Source of the DNA: CAVVEQ01 sp963806635
GTDB taxonomy: Bacteria > Chloroflexota > Anaerolineae > Anaerolineales > Anaerolineaceae
NCBI GenBank assembly: GCA_963806635.1
Contig: CAWDZA010000023.1
Coordinates: 186,001 to 250,000 of the forward strand
Reading direction: 5' to 3'
DNA: 64,000 nt
Shown: positions 16,806-26,501 of the stretch, piece after piece
Numbering within the stretch: the stretch's first letter is position 1
Layout: every line of letters starts with the position of its first letter
Notes under the pieces: model-generated
The model's database searches: none
The model's input: only the letters and a program-made list of their open reading frames with translations
What the model was told of the DNA's origin: nothing
Program-made: the position numbers and the translations under genes

Positions 16806-18557
16806 CTACCCCTTGAATATCCGCCGGTAGGATTCCGAGCTCTGCATAAGTTCGGCATGCGTGCCAGCCGCAGTGAGCCGCCCCTTGCCCATCACCAGGA
16901 TGAGATCCGCCCAACGGATCTGCGAGAGCCGGTGGGTGATGATGAAGGTGGTGCGCCCCTTTGCGGCGGCAAAGATCGCGCGCTGAATGCGGTCCTCGGT
17001 GGCGCTATCGATCGCGCTGGTGGAGTCATCCAGGATGAGCACCCGCGGGTCAGTGAGGAAAGCTCGCGCAAGCGCCAGGCGCTGACGCTGCCCGCCGGAA
17101 AGCGTCACACCCCGCTCGCCGATCACGGTCTGGTAACCGTCGGTGAACTCGTTGATAAACTCGTCCGCCTGGGCTGCCTCGGCCGCGGCCCGCACTTCCG
17201 CCTCCGTGGCACCGGGCCTGCCGAAGGCGATGTTCTCGGAGATGCTGCGCGAGAACAGGAACACGTCCTGCTCGATAATGGAAATGTTTCGCCGCAGGGC
17301 TTCCAGGTTCCAGTCGCGCACATCCACGCCATCCACCAGCACCTTCCCGCTGGAAACGTCATATGTCCGGTTCAGCAGCTTTGCAACTGTGGTCTTGCTG
17401 GAGCCGGTCTGCCCAACCACCGCCACGGTCTGCCCGGGTTGGACAAAGAAAGAGACGCCATCCAGCGAGGGTCCCCCGGATTCATAATGGAAGGTCACGT
17501 CGCGGAATTCAACACCTCCCTGCATCGGTCCGCTGAACCCGGCCAGGTTCTGGTCCAGATTATTCTCGCGGTTCATAAGCTCCAGGATACGCCGCGAGCC
17601 GGCAAACCCGCCCGCGATCATGGAATAAGCCCACAGGGAGGTGAAGGTCGGGAAATCCAGCATCAGCAGCAGCCCAAAGAAGCCGATCACCTGGCCCATG
17701 TTCAATACCCCCTGCTGGTAAAGGATCAGCGCCTGAAAGAGCCCGCCAGCGTAGGCCAGCGAGAGCAGCAGCAGGGGTAAAAAGCGCGCCTCCACCTTGC
17801 CCTGGTGGATGGCGGCATTGGCATACCTTCCGGCTTTAACCTTGAAGCGCGCCACCTCGTTGGCTTCCTGGGCTGCGCCTTTCACCGTCTCGATGCCGTC
17901 CAATGCCTCGGAAAGCTGAGTGTTCATTGCCCCAAAGGATTCGCGCACCTCGTCGGTGATGGGTCCGAGCGTGTGCAGGTATTCCCAGAGGGCGATGAAA
18001 TAGAAGATGATGAATAGTGCCGGCACCAGTACCAACTGAGGCGCATATCGCGGCGCCAGGATGAGCGGCATGATCAGGAAGGCGAAGGAGCCGATCACCT
18101 GCGAAAGGCCCGGGCTGAAGAGGAAGTTCACCTGGCGCACGTCATTGGTGGCCCGCGCCATGGTATCCCCCAGCGGCTGCAGGTTGTGAAAGGTCATGCT
18201 CTTGCCCAGCAGGCTTGTATACAGCTCCTCGCGGACGTTGCGCTCGGTGCGTTGGGCAGTCAGCTCGAACCCGGCGTTGCGGACAAATTGCAACCCGCTG
18301 CGCACCACCTGGGTGATGGCGATCACTGCCGCGATCTGCCCCAGTTTGACCAGGTCGATGACCGGCGCGGTGATCAGGTTGTAGGCCTGCCCGATCAGGA
18401 TGGGGGTGACCGACATCAGCACTGCATTGCCAAACGAAGCCAGCACTGCCGCCAGGATCAAATACCAGTTCTGACGGGAATGCGAACTCAGCCAGCGCAA
18501 AGAGCTGCGCCGGTCGGTGGTGAATCGCCGGGGAAGAATGAATTCCTGGATGGACAT
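16806..18557 (-). CDS. ABC exporter half-transporter, degenerate Walker B (Asp-Asp)
   Basis: About 583 residues from ATG 18557, preferred over an upstream in-frame start at 18614 because the extra 19 residues look non-coding. Six-helix exporter domain, then a nucleotide-binding domain with Walker A GQTGSSKTT, signature LSGGQRQRLALARAF, Walker B VLILDDSTSAID and H-loop ITHRLSQ. Asp replaces the catalytic Glu after Walker B, the mark of the degenerate site in heterodimeric exporters. It is the first gene of a two-gene operon with 14958-16799. Confidence 0.93.
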   Translation of the reverse strand: MSIQEFILPRRFTTDRRSSLRWLSSHSRQNWYLILAAVLASFGNAVLMSVTPILIGQAYNLITAPVIDLVKLGQIAAVIAITQVVRSGLQFVRNAGFELTAQRTERNVREELYTSLLGKSMTFHNLQPLGDTMARATNDVRQVNFLFSPGLSQVIGSFAFLIMPLILAPRYAPQLVLVPALFIIFYFIALWEYLHTLGPITDEVRESFGAMNTQLSEALDGIETVKGAAQEANEVARFKVKAGRYANAAIHQGKVEARFLPLLLLSLAYAGGLFQALILYQQGVLNMGQVIGFFGLLLMLDFPTFTSLWAYSMIAGGFAGSRRILELMNRENNLDQNLAGFSGPMQGGVEFRDVTFHYESGGPSLDGVSFFVQPGQTVAVVGQTGSSKTTVAKLLNRTYDVSSGKVLVDGVDVRDWNLEALRRNISIIEQDVFLFSRSISENIAFGRPGATEAEVRAAAEAAQADEFINEFTDGYQTVIGERGVTLSGGQRQRLALARAFLTDPRVLILDDSTSAIDSATEDRIQRAIFAAAKGRTTFIITHRLSQIRWADLILVMGKGRLTAAGTHAELMQSSESYRRIFKG

Positions 18558-18631
18558 GGATGGACCCCCGCATATTGTAGCATTGAACAACACCGCGGCG
18601 CATTCTTCACACACGCAATGGGTGAGTTGCT

Positions 18632-18637
18632 TATAAT
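18632..18637 (+). promoter_or_regulatory. Candidate -10 box of mgtA, suggesting a leaderless transcript
   Basis: TATAAT stands seven bases before the GTG at 18645, so transcription would begin at or next to the start codon. There is no recognisable ribosome site before the GTG and no good -35 box. Confidence 0.45.
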
Positions 18638-18644
18638 AACCTTT

Positions 18645-21248
18645 GTGACCCTTCCCACATTCAAACCTCTTGAGAAGAAACCGACCTATTCCGAAAACCT
18701 TTTTAAAAGCGGCCTAACCCCGCCCGACGAGCTGCTAAGCCAACTTTCCAGCAGCGAACAAGGTATCTCCGAAGAGGAGGCCGAAGAGCGTTTAAAGAAA
18801 TTTGGGCGCAACGAGGTGGCCCGCGAGAAACGCAAGCCGGCCTATGTCAAACTGTGGACGTATATCAAGGACCCGCTGGTTTTGCTCCTGGCGGCATTGG
18901 CCATCATCTCCATCATCACCGGTGACCTGCGGGCAGCAGTTGTTATCACGATCATGATCGTGCTTGGAATTGTCCTGCGCTATTTCCAGGAAACACGCGC
19001 TGATGATGCGGCTGAAAAACTAAAAGAGATGGTCAGTACCACCTGCACCGTTCTGCGTTTGGGAGTGAAAAGGGAAATTCCGCTTGCTGAAGTGGTCCCC
19101 GGGGATATTATCCAACTTTCCGCCGGAGATATGATCCCGGCCGACCTGCGCATTCTCAGCTCCAAGGACCTGTTCGTCACCCAATCCGCCCTCACCGGGG
19201 AAAGCATGCCGGTGGAGAAATCCGCGTCGCTTGGCGAAGGGCAGAAGACCACCCCCCTGGAAATGGAAAATATCGCTTTCATGGGTACGAACGTGGAAAG
19301 CGGAAGCGGGATCGCGGTGGTGGTGGAGACCGGGCAGAGTACCTATTTCGGCTCTCTCGCGGTCAGCATTCTTGGACAGAGGCAGCTAACCAGCTTTGAT
19401 AAAGGCATCAACAGTTTCACCGCCCTGATGCTGCGCTTCATGGCGGTCATGGTCCCGGCGGTATTCCTGATCAATGGGTTCACCAAGCACAACTGGTTGC
19501 AGGCCTTTCTATTTGCAGTTGCGGTGGCAGTGGGCATGACCCCCGAGATGCTGCCCATGATCGTCACGGTGAACCTCTCGCGCGGGGCCTTGGCGATGTC
19601 GAAGAAAAAAGTGATCGTCAAGCGGTTGAACGCGATCCAGAATTTCGGCGCCATGGACACCCTCTGCACGGATAAGACCGGGACCATCACCGACGGGCAT
19701 ATCGTTTTGGTCAAGTATTTGGATGTGAAAGGCAACGAGAACGAGCACGTCCTCAAATTTGCCTATCTGAATAGTTATTTCCAGACCGGTTTAAAGAACC
19801 TGCTGGATGAAGCCGTTCTGGAATTCCGAAACCTGGAGTCGGAGATGAAGGTGGCTTCGGAATACTGCAAGATCGATGAGCTTCCCTTTGATTTCAACCG
19901 TAAACGGATGTCTGTGGTTCTTGAGGATCACACCGGAGCGAATATCCTGATCTGCAAAGGCGCCGTGGAAGAGGTTATGAGCCAGTGTAAGTATGTGGAG
20001 ATCCTTGGAGAGGTGCTGGAACGAGAGCCTGTCCACGATAAGCACCGTGAGGAGCGCGTCCGCAACTTGAACGAGGAAGGTTTCCGCGTGGTTGCGGTAG
20101 CCTACAAAATGATCCCGGACGGACCGGATACTCCCACGTATTCCGTCGCGGACGAATCCGATATGGTCCTGCTCGGATTTCTGGGCTTCCTGGACCCTCC
20201 CAAAGAGAGCGCAAAAAAAGCCCTGGAAGAACTTGGCAGCCTGAAGGTGGGGGTCAAGATCCTAACCGGCGATAACGAGGTGATCAGCCGGCGGATCTGC
20301 AGCCAGGTGGGGCTGAACGTGGAAAACATCCTCCTGGGACCGGATATTGAGAAGATGAGCGAAACTGAGCTGGCCGAGGCAGCCGAAAAGACCACTGTTT
20401 TCGCCAAGCTCTCTCCCGCGCATAAAGAGCAGATCATCCGCGCGCTGCACACCCGCGGGCACGTGATCGGCTATATGGGCGACGGCATCAATGATGCCCC
20501 CGCTCTGCGCGCCGCCGATGTGGGCATTTCGGTGAACACCGCTGTGGATATCGCCAAGGAGTCCTCGGATATCATCCTGCTGGAAAACAGCCTGCTGGTG
20601 CTGGCAGACGGTGTTCTGGAAGGGCGCAGGGTTTTCGGTAACATCGTCAAATATATCAAAATGGCCGCCAGTTCCAGTTTTGGGAATATGTTCAGCGTGG
20701 TCGGCGGCTCGGCTTTTCTGCCCTTCCTGCCCATGTCGCCTTTGCAGGTTCTGGCCAATAACCTGCTTTATGACTTTTCGCAGGTGCCCATCCCCACCGA
20801 TAATGTGGACGAGGACTGGCTGGTGAGGCCGCGCAAGTGGGCGATTGACGATATCCGTCGTTTTATCCTCTATATCGGCCCAATCAGCTCTATATTTGAC
20901 TACATGACATTTTTTGTCATGTTGTATGTATTCAACGCCTGGAACAACCCGGCGCTTTTCCAGACAGGCTGGTTTGTGGAAAGCCTCTTCACCCAGACCC
21001 TGATCATCCACGTGATCCGCACCAAGAAGGTGCCCTTCCTGCAAAGCCGGGCCAGCACGCCCATCATCCTGACCTCGATCGGCATCGTGATCTTCGGCGC
21101 CTGGCTGACGGTCTCCCCCTTCGCCTCAACCCTGGGTTTTGTTTCCCTGCCCGCGCTTTACTGGCCGATCTTGCTGGTGATGATGATCCTTTACATCACC
21201 CTCACCCAGCTTGTGAAGACCTGGTACTATAAAAAGTTCGGGGATTGA
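18645..21248 (+). CDS. mgtA: Mg2+-importing P-type ATPase (MgtA/MgtB, P3B)
   Basis: 867 residues from GTG 18645. Open reading extends far upstream across the ABC gene, but that part is antisense shadow. The domain order is cation ATPase N (LTPPDELLSQLSSSEQGISE), E1-E2 actuator with LTGESMPVEKS, phosphorylation motif DKTGTITDG, hydrolase TGDNEVISRRIC and GDGINDAPALR, then a C-terminal helix bundle. GMTPEMLPMIVTVNLSRGA and QNFGAMDTLCTDKTGT are characteristic of the MgtA/B branch rather than Ca2+ pumps. It imports Mg2+ at low external concentration. No Mg-responsive leader is visible; the transcript looks leaderless. Confidence 0.94.
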   Translation: MTLPTFKPLEKKPTYSENLFKSGLTPPDELLSQLSSSEQGISEEEAEERLKKFGRNEVAREKRKPAYVKLWTYIKDPLVLLLAALAIISIITGDLRAAVVITIMIVLGIVLRYFQETRADDAAEKLKEMVSTTCTVLRLGVKREIPLAEVVPGDIIQLSAGDMIPADLRILSSKDLFVTQSALTGESMPVEKSASLGEGQKTTPLEMENIAFMGTNVESGSGIAVVVETGQSTYFGSLAVSILGQRQLTSFDKGINSFTALMLRFMAVMVPAVFLINGFTKHNWLQAFLFAVAVAVGMTPEMLPMIVTVNLSRGALAMSKKKVIVKRLNAIQNFGAMDTLCTDKTGTITDGHIVLVKYLDVKGNENEHVLKFAYLNSYFQTGLKNLLDEAVLEFRNLESEMKVASEYCKIDELPFDFNRKRMSVVLEDHTGANILICKGAVEEVMSQCKYVEILGEVLEREPVHDKHREERVRNLNEEGFRVVAVAYKMIPDGPDTPTYSVADESDMVLLGFLGFLDPPKESAKKALEELGSLKVGVKILTGDNEVISRRICSQVGLNVENILLGPDIEKMSETELAEAAEKTTVFAKLSPAHKEQIIRALHTRGHVIGYMGDGINDAPALRAADVGISVNTAVDIAKESSDIILLENSLLVLADGVLEGRRVFGNIVKYIKMAASSSFGNMFSVVGGSAFLPFLPMSPLQVLANNLLYDFSQVPIPTDNVDEDWLVRPRKWAIDDIRRFILYIGPISSIFDYMTFFVMLYVFNAWNNPALFQTGWFVESLFTQTLIIHVIRTKKVPFLQSRASTPIILTSIGIVIFGAWLTVSPFASTLGFVSLPALYWPILLVMMILYITLTQLVKTWYYKKFGD

Positions 21249-21266
21249 TCCCCGGAAAGGTTGCTC

Positions 21267-22124
21267 ATGACATTAACTCCTCAGGCCGGCATGTGGGTTG
21301 GCGCAGTTCATCTTGCCACCTCCAACTTCACCGAACAGGTGAGGTTCTACACCTTTTCGCTGGGTTTGAAGGTGATCAGCCAGGAGGAGGTAATGATCCG
21401 CCTGGGCGCGGGAAAGGAGCCCCTGATCGGCCTGGAGTGGGACCCGGCAGCCTTTCATGAAGAAGGTACCACGGGTCTTTATCATGTGGCGATCCGCCTG
21501 CCGAACCGCCTGGAGCTGGCGCGGGTGGTTGCCCACCTGGCCGAGAACGGCAACGATTTTGTGGGCGTGGCCGACCACGGGGTGAGCGAATCCTTCTACC
21601 TCACCGATTACGACGGCAACGGCCTGGAGCTCTACGCTGACCGTCCCGCCGCGGATTGGCCGCGGGATTCGCTGGGCGGGTTGAAGATGGGCACCGACCC
21701 GCTGGATATCGACAACCTGATCGGCGAGATCGGCGCCGAAACCCCTTCCTGGGCAGGCATTGCTGCTGGCACCGATATTGGCCACGTGCACCTGACGGTC
21801 AATGACCTGAAGGCGGCGGAGGAGTTCTACACGAAAGTGATCGGCCTGGAGGAGACCCAGCGGCTGCCCTCCGGTGCCATCTTTTTTTCAAGCGGCAATT
21901 ACCACCACCAGGTGGCGGTCAACAACTGGCTGGGGGAGAACGCCCCAAACCGGGTGGAGGAAGCCGAAGGCATGCGCTGGTTCGAGCTGGTGGCGAAGGA
22001 CAAAAAGACGGCTGAGGGGATCCGGTCCCGCTCGGAAAAAGCGGGGGTGGTGGTGGAGGAAAAAGCGGGTGGCTTTCTGCTGCATGACCCCGCCGGGAAC
22101 GGGGTGGTTGTAAAAATAAGTTAA
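21267..22124 (+). CDS. Two-domain VOC protein (CatE-like ring-cleavage/glyoxalase superfamily)
   Basis: 285 residues made of two VOC modules (about 10-125 and 165-285). The metal-ligand pattern is seen in VGAVHLATSN, LYHVAIRL, GLELYADRP, IGHVHLTVND and NYHHQVAVN, the layout of BSU CatE-like extradiol dioxygenase relatives. ATG 21267 is chosen over TTG 21261 because GGAAAGG stands six bases before it. The substrate is unknown. It is 18 bp downstream of mgtA and possibly co-transcribed with it. Confidence 0.85.
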   Translation: MTLTPQAGMWVGAVHLATSNFTEQVRFYTFSLGLKVISQEEVMIRLGAGKEPLIGLEWDPAAFHEEGTTGLYHVAIRLPNRLELARVVAHLAENGNDFVGVADHGVSESFYLTDYDGNGLELYADRPAADWPRDSLGGLKMGTDPLDIDNLIGEIGAETPSWAGIAAGTDIGHVHLTVNDLKAAEEFYTKVIGLEETQRLPSGAIFFSSGNYHHQVAVNNWLGENAPNRVEEAEGMRWFELVAKDKKTAEGIRSRSEKAGVVVEEKAGGFLLHDPAGNGVVVKIS

Positions 22125-22142
22125 GGGGTTGAATGGGGATCA

Positions 22143-22182
22143 TAGTAGTCGGGTACACGTTCGGTGTCCGACCTACTATAAT
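22143..22182 (+). promoter_or_regulatory. Imperfect inverted repeat and -10 box before the GT-C-like gene
   Basis: TAGTAG/CTACTA arms at about 22144-22176 flank an imperfectly paired centre, and TATAAT at 22177-22182 stands six bases before the GTG start at 22189. The transcript would again be leaderless. The inverted repeat could be an operator; no -35 is obvious. Confidence 0.4.
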
Positions 22183-22188
22183 TAATAC

Positions 22189-23742
22189 GTGCCTCCCTCC
22201 AAAAGACGCGATCTGATCTTCGCCCTGCTCCTCATCGCCCTCGCGATCTTCGCCCGGCTGCTGCCCGGCGCGCGGACGGTCGACGACGCGTTCATCACCT
22301 TCCGCTACGCCCAAAACCTGCTCTCCGGGCAGGGGCTGGTCTTCAACCCCCCCGAGCAGGTGCTGGGCACCACCACCCCGCTCTATGCCCTCCTCATGGC
22401 GCTTTTCGCACTGCCCCTCGGCGGAGCGCAGGCACCCTTCCCTGGAATCGCACTTGTTTTGAATGCCCTGGTGGATGCCGCCACCTGCATCCTGCTCTGG
22501 CAGATCGGAAAAAGGATTGGTTCAGAACGCGCGGGGGTCATCACCGCGCTGATCTGGGCGGTGGCACCCTACAGCGTCACCTTCGCCATCGGCGGTCTGG
22601 AAACCAGCGTGGTGGTTTTCCTGCTCACCCTCTCGGTGTGGGCCTACCTCTGCAACCGCCTTGTGCTGACCGCGCTCACGGCAGCTTTAGCGCTGCTCAC
22701 CCGCCCCGATGCACTCCTGCTGGTTGCCCCGCTTGCGCTGCACCGTCTTTATCTCGCCTTCCGCCCCCCGCGTGTCACCCTCCGCCCGGGGGAGGTGATC
22801 GCCTTCTTCCTTCCGCTTCTCGCCTGGGGCATCTTCGCCACACTCTACTACGGCAGCCCCCTGCCCCACTCAGTGGCGGCCAAGCTGGCGGTCTACCACC
22901 TGCATCAGGGAGACTCCCTCATCCGCCTGCTGCAGCATTACGCCACCCCCTTTATGGAAGCCGAATGGGGCGGACCGATCCTGATCGGGATCGGCTTGGT
23001 GCTTTACCCGCTGCTTTTCATCATCGGCGCGCGCAAGGGATTCAAAGCGGACGAGCGCACCCTCGCCTGGGCGCTCTACCCCTGGCTCTACTTCATGGCC
23101 TTCAGTCTGCCCAACCCCCTGCTCTTCCGCTGGTACCTCACCCCTCCCCTGCCCCCGCTCTTCCTCTTCATCCTGCTCGGATTGGAAACCCTCCTTCTCG
23201 CGCTATTCCGAGTCGGAAAAAAGAACGCCCCCGCCCCGCTTCCCGCCTGGAAGGGCGCGGTGATCACTGCTGTGATGCTCCTGCCGCTCGTTTCCTCCCT
23301 GAGCGCCTGGGAACTGCATCCCGATCATGGCGCCAACCGCCCCGCCCCGCGCATGGCGTTCATCAAGCTGGAATTGCTATATGGTGAGGTCGCGGATTAT
23401 CTGAAGGGCTTGATCCCCCCGGGGGAAACGCTGGCCGCAGGGGATGTGGGTGTTCTGGGATACCAGACTGGCGCGAGGATCCTGGATACGGTCGGGTTGA
23501 ACTCGCCCGTCTCCCTGCAGTATTACCCCCTCCCCGTTGAAGCTTATGTGATCAACTACGCCGTACCCTCCAGCCTGGTGCTGGATCAACGTCCGCTGTA
23601 TGCCGTCTTCCTGGAGGTCTACATTCGTAACACCCTGCTCAAGGATCCCCAATTCCTTAAGCAATTCACGCTGGTGCGCAAATGGCCCACCGACCTCTAC
23701 GGCAGTGACGGGCTGCTGCTCTTCCGGCGCGTCGGGGAGTGA
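22189..23742 (+). CDS. GT-C-type polytopic membrane protein, probable glycosyltransferase
   Basis: 517 residues with about ten helices. The first extracytoplasmic loop holds TVDDAFITFRYAQNLLSGQG and NPPEQVLGTTTPLYALL, the Asp-Asp-containing motif seen in GT-C enzymes such as AftB and related arabinosyl/mannosyltransferases that use polyprenyl-phosphate sugars. A C-terminal soluble part (about 390-517) contains EVADYLKGLIPPGETLAAGD. The likely role is sugar transfer to a cell-surface glycan or protein on the outer face. Donor and acceptor cannot be told from sequence. Confidence 0.75.
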   Translation: MPPSKRRDLIFALLLIALAIFARLLPGARTVDDAFITFRYAQNLLSGQGLVFNPPEQVLGTTTPLYALLMALFALPLGGAQAPFPGIALVLNALVDAATCILLWQIGKRIGSERAGVITALIWAVAPYSVTFAIGGLETSVVVFLLTLSVWAYLCNRLVLTALTAALALLTRPDALLLVAPLALHRLYLAFRPPRVTLRPGEVIAFFLPLLAWGIFATLYYGSPLPHSVAAKLAVYHLHQGDSLIRLLQHYATPFMEAEWGGPILIGIGLVLYPLLFIIGARKGFKADERTLAWALYPWLYFMAFSLPNPLLFRWYLTPPLPPLFLFILLGLETLLLALFRVGKKNAPAPLPAWKGAVITAVMLLPLVSSLSAWELHPDHGANRPAPRMAFIKLELLYGEVADYLKGLIPPGETLAAGDVGVLGYQTGARILDTVGLNSPVSLQYYPLPVEAYVINYAVPSSLVLDQRPLYAVFLEVYIRNTLLKDPQFLKQFTLVRKWPTDLYGSDGLLLFRRVGE

Positions 23743-23758
23743 CCTATCCGGCTTCCCC

Positions 23759-23787
23759 TTGATAAACCGGGTTGAATTCTTTATACT
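23759..23787 (+). promoter_or_regulatory. Sigma-70-type promoter of the BMP transporter operon
   Basis: TTGATA (23759-23764), a 17-bp spacer, then TATACT (23782-23787). Transcription would begin near 23794, giving a leader of about 60 nt before the ATG at 23856. Confidence 0.65.
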
Positions 23788-23855
23788 GGAGATATCAATC
23801 CGCCTGCCCTGCTCAAATATTGCGCCGGACAGGAAAAATTCCAAAAGAGGTGAAT

Positions 23856-24890
23856 ATGAAAAGAGTTGTCTTTACCCTGCTTGTTGTATCGCTCCTGCTC
23901 GCGGGGTTATCTGCCTGCGGGCAAGGCGCCCCCACCGCCCAAACCAATAAAGCGGTCTACCTGATCAACGGCGCCCTGGGGGATAACGGCTTTTTCGATT
24001 CCGGCAAGGTGGGCATGGACTCCATCGCCAGCAAGTACGGGGTTGAAACCCGAACCATCGAAGCCGGCTACGATTCCAACAAGTACGAACCCTCCCTCCA
24101 GGCAGCCGTAGATTATTCGGACGTGATCTTTGATATCTCCTACGGCTTCGAGGACCAGCTCAAAGCCATGGCGGATAAGTATCCAAACAAGATCTTCGTC
24201 AACCTGGATACCGTCGTCAAGAACGACAAGAACACAATCACCTCAGTGGATTTCATCGAAGAGGAAAGCGCCTACCTGGCGGGGGTTGCCGCCGCCCTGG
24301 CCACCCTGGATACATCCGTTCCGGGCATTAATGCGGATAAGGTAATTGGTGTTGTCGGCGGCGATACTGATCCCGTCATAAGCGCCTTTGTTTACGCATA
24401 TGAAAACGGCGCGCACTCGGTCGATCCCGAGATCAAGGTGTTGAAGAAATCCCTGGGCGGCGAATGGTCCGATTCCGCCAAGGGCAAACAGGCTGCCCTG
24501 CAGCTTTATGACCAGGGCGCGGATGTGGTCTTCCAGGCAGCCGGTGGAGCCGGGCTGGGCGTGCTGCAGGCAGCCCGCGAGCGCGGTCTGTATGCGATCG
24601 GCGTGGATATCAACCAGAATGATCTCGAGCCGGGGTACGTGATCGCCAGCGACGTGAAATATGTTGGCAAGGGTATCGAGGATGTGTATGCCCAGATCAA
24701 GGACGGCACCTATAAACCTGGCCAGGTGCTGCAATACGGGGTCAAATCCGGCGGGGTGGACCTCGACTTTAAAGCCCAGAAGCAGCCGCTTCCCCAGAGC
24801 CTCATCGACAAGGTTATGGCCATCCGCCAGCAGATCATCGATGGCACCCTGAAGATTCAGCTCTATAACGGCGAAGACGTCTGGAAATAA
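23856..24890 (+). CDS. BMP-family substrate-binding lipoprotein (nucleoside-type ABC importer)
   Basis: 344 residues. Signal peptide MKRVVFTLLVVSLLLAGLSA with lipobox Cys21. The mature domain follows the PnrA/BMP pattern: GALGDNGFFDSGKVGMD near the N-terminus, DVIFDISYGFEDQL, VDFIEEESAYLAGVAAAL, DQGADVVFQAAGGAGLGVL and VGKGIEDVYAQIKDGTYKPG. AGAGGTGA precedes ATG 23856, so the start at 23772 is rejected. Family members bind purine nucleosides or related compounds. A terminator-like hairpin separates it from the ATPase gene. Confidence 0.93.
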   Translation: MKRVVFTLLVVSLLLAGLSACGQGAPTAQTNKAVYLINGALGDNGFFDSGKVGMDSIASKYGVETRTIEAGYDSNKYEPSLQAAVDYSDVIFDISYGFEDQLKAMADKYPNKIFVNLDTVVKNDKNTITSVDFIEEESAYLAGVAAALATLDTSVPGINADKVIGVVGGDTDPVISAFVYAYENGAHSVDPEIKVLKKSLGGEWSDSAKGKQAALQLYDQGADVVFQAAGGAGLGVLQAARERGLYAIGVDINQNDLEPGYVIASDVKYVGKGIEDVYAQIKDGTYKPGQVLQYGVKSGGVDLDFKAQKQPLPQSLIDKVMAIRQQIIDGTLKIQLYNGEDVWK

Positions 24891-24912
24891 CCACCTAAAT
24901 TGAATCACCGTG

Positions 24913-24942
24913 AACGCGAAGGCGGTTGCCCGCCTTCGCGTT
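24913..24942 (+). terminator. 13-bp perfect hairpin inside the BMP operon
   Basis: AACGCGAAGGCGG pairs perfectly with its complement around TTGC and is followed by TTCTCT. It lies between the binding-protein gene and the ATPase gene, so partial termination here would give more binding protein than membrane parts. Confidence 0.8.
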
Positions 24943-24971
24943 TTCTCTATTAAAATAGAGCGGAATACCCT

Positions 24972-26501
24972 ATGACAGACCTGATCACGATGCAGAACAT
25001 GGTCAAGATCTTCCCGCCCAATGTGACGGCGCTGGATCATGTTTCGGTTGAATTCCGCAAGGGGGAGATCCACTCTATCGTCGGGGAAAACGGAGCCGGC
25101 AAGAGCACCCTGATGAAGGTGCTTTACGGCCTGGTTCCACCCAACGAAGGCACCATCACCTACGAAGGTCAACCGGTGCGTTTTCATAACCCCGGGGAAG
25201 CCATCGCCCGCGGGATCGGTATGGTCCACCAGGAGATCCTGCTCATCCCCGAATACACCGTCTGGGAAAACATCGTCCTGGGAAAGGAGCCGGTGCTTTC
25301 CTTTGGCAGAACCGACCGGGAGAGATCCCGCCGCCTGGTGAAGGAAAAGGTGGACGAGTTCCAGTTCAACCTGGACCCGGACGCGCTTGTTTCTGATATC
25401 TCCGTGGCAGCCCGGCAGAAGGTGGAGATCCTTAAGTTGCTCTACCGCAACGTTTCAGTGCTTATCCTGGATGAACCCACTTCAGTGCTCACCCCCCAGG
25501 AGATCCCCCAGCTCTTTGCCGAGCTGCACCGCCTGGGGGATAACGGGCACACCATCCTGTTCGTCTCCCACCGTCTGGACGAGGTGTTGGAGCTTTCCGA
25601 CCGGATCACGGTGATGCGGCGCGGAAAAAAGATCGACACAGTGGATGCCCGCGCGACCACCAAAGAGAACCTGGCACGCATGATGGTCGGGCGGGACGTG
25701 ATCTTCACCTCGCGCCGCACGGAAAAGAAAACAGGGGAAACCATTGTTAAGATCGAATCGCTGAACTTCAAGAGCCCCGAGGGCCGGGACCTCCTGAAGG
25801 ATATCAATCTGGAAGTGCAAGCCGGGGAGATCGTGGGCATCGCCGGGGTGGAGGGCAACGGGCAGTTCGAACTTGTCAATACCATCATGGGCTTATCGGA
25901 GCCCTCCAGCGGGAAGATCTCGGTCCAGGGCGAAGAGATCACCCATGCTTCCATTCTGGAAAGGCGCCGGCTGGTAGCCTTTGTCCCCCAGGACCGCGGG
26001 CGCATGGGCGCGGCGGTAAATGCCTCGATCATGGAAAATGCCTCCATGACCCACCATCTGCTCAACCCCGCCTTCACCCGTTGGAAAGGGTTGCTGATGA
26101 ATTTCCGCTTCGCAGGGCAATTCACAGAGGAGCTGCAAAAGCTCTTTTCAGTGAACATGTCCTCGAAGGATGCGCCGTTTAAATCCCTTTCCGGTGGAAA
26201 CCAGCAGAAGGTGATCCTGGGGCGAGAGCTGCAGCTACCCAACCCTTTCATCCTGCTCGATCAGCCCACGCGCGGACTGGATGTGGGCTCCATCGAGTAC
26301 GTGCACGAGCAGATTCTGCGCATGCGTTCCGAGGACCGGGCTGTCCTGCTCATCTCCGCCGACCTGGAGGAGATCTTCCTGCTTTCCGATAGGATCCTCG
26401 TCCTTTACCGCGGTGCGATCGCCGGCGAGAAAAAGGTGGAGCATACCAGCGTGGAGGAGATCGGTCTGCTGATGCTGCAGGGACAGGAGGAAGCGGTTTG
26501 A
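24972..26501 (+). CDS. ABC importer ATP-binding protein, two nucleotide-binding domains (nucleoside/sugar type)
   Basis: 509 residues with duplicated ATPase domains. The first has Walker A GENGAGKST, an unusual signature ISVAARQKVEILKLLYR and Walker B LILDEPTSVLT. The second has the degenerate Walker A GVEGNGQFE normal for this family, signature LSGGNQQKVILGREL and Walker B FILLDQPTRGLD. This is the architecture of YufO/NupO and RbsA-like proteins that pair with BMP binding proteins. It overlaps the first permease gene by 4 bp. Confidence 0.95.
   Translation: MTDLITMQNMVKIFPPNVTALDHVSVEFRKGEIHSIVGENGAGKSTLMKVLYGLVPPNEGTITYEGQPVRFHNPGEAIARGIGMVHQEILLIPEYTVWENIVLGKEPVLSFGRTDRERSRRLVKEKVDEFQFNLDPDALVSDISVAARQKVEILKLLYRNVSVLILDEPTSVLTPQEIPQLFAELHRLGDNGHTILFVSHRLDEVLELSDRITVMRRGKKIDTVDARATTKENLARMMVGRDVIFTSRRTEKKTGETIVKIESLNFKSPEGRDLLKDINLEVQAGEIVGIAGVEGNGQFELVNTIMGLSEPSSGKISVQGEEITHASILERRRLVAFVPQDRGRMGAAVNASIMENASMTHHLLNPAFTRWKGLLMNFRFAGQFTEELQKLFSVNMSSKDAPFKSLSGGNQQKVILGRELQLPNPFILLDQPTRGLDVGSIEYVHEQILRMRSEDRAVLLISADLEEIFLLSDRILVLYRGAIAGEKKVEHTSVEEIGLLMLQGQEEAV

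Noticed and set aside
18186..18644. An upstream extension of the Mg2+ ATPase
   Set aside because: The region lies inside the ABC exporter gene on the other strand and the family begins near TLPTFKPLEKKPTYSEN.
22143..22176. A riboswitch or attenuator before the GT-C gene
   Set aside because: The hairpin is imperfect and would lie upstream of the inferred transcription start.
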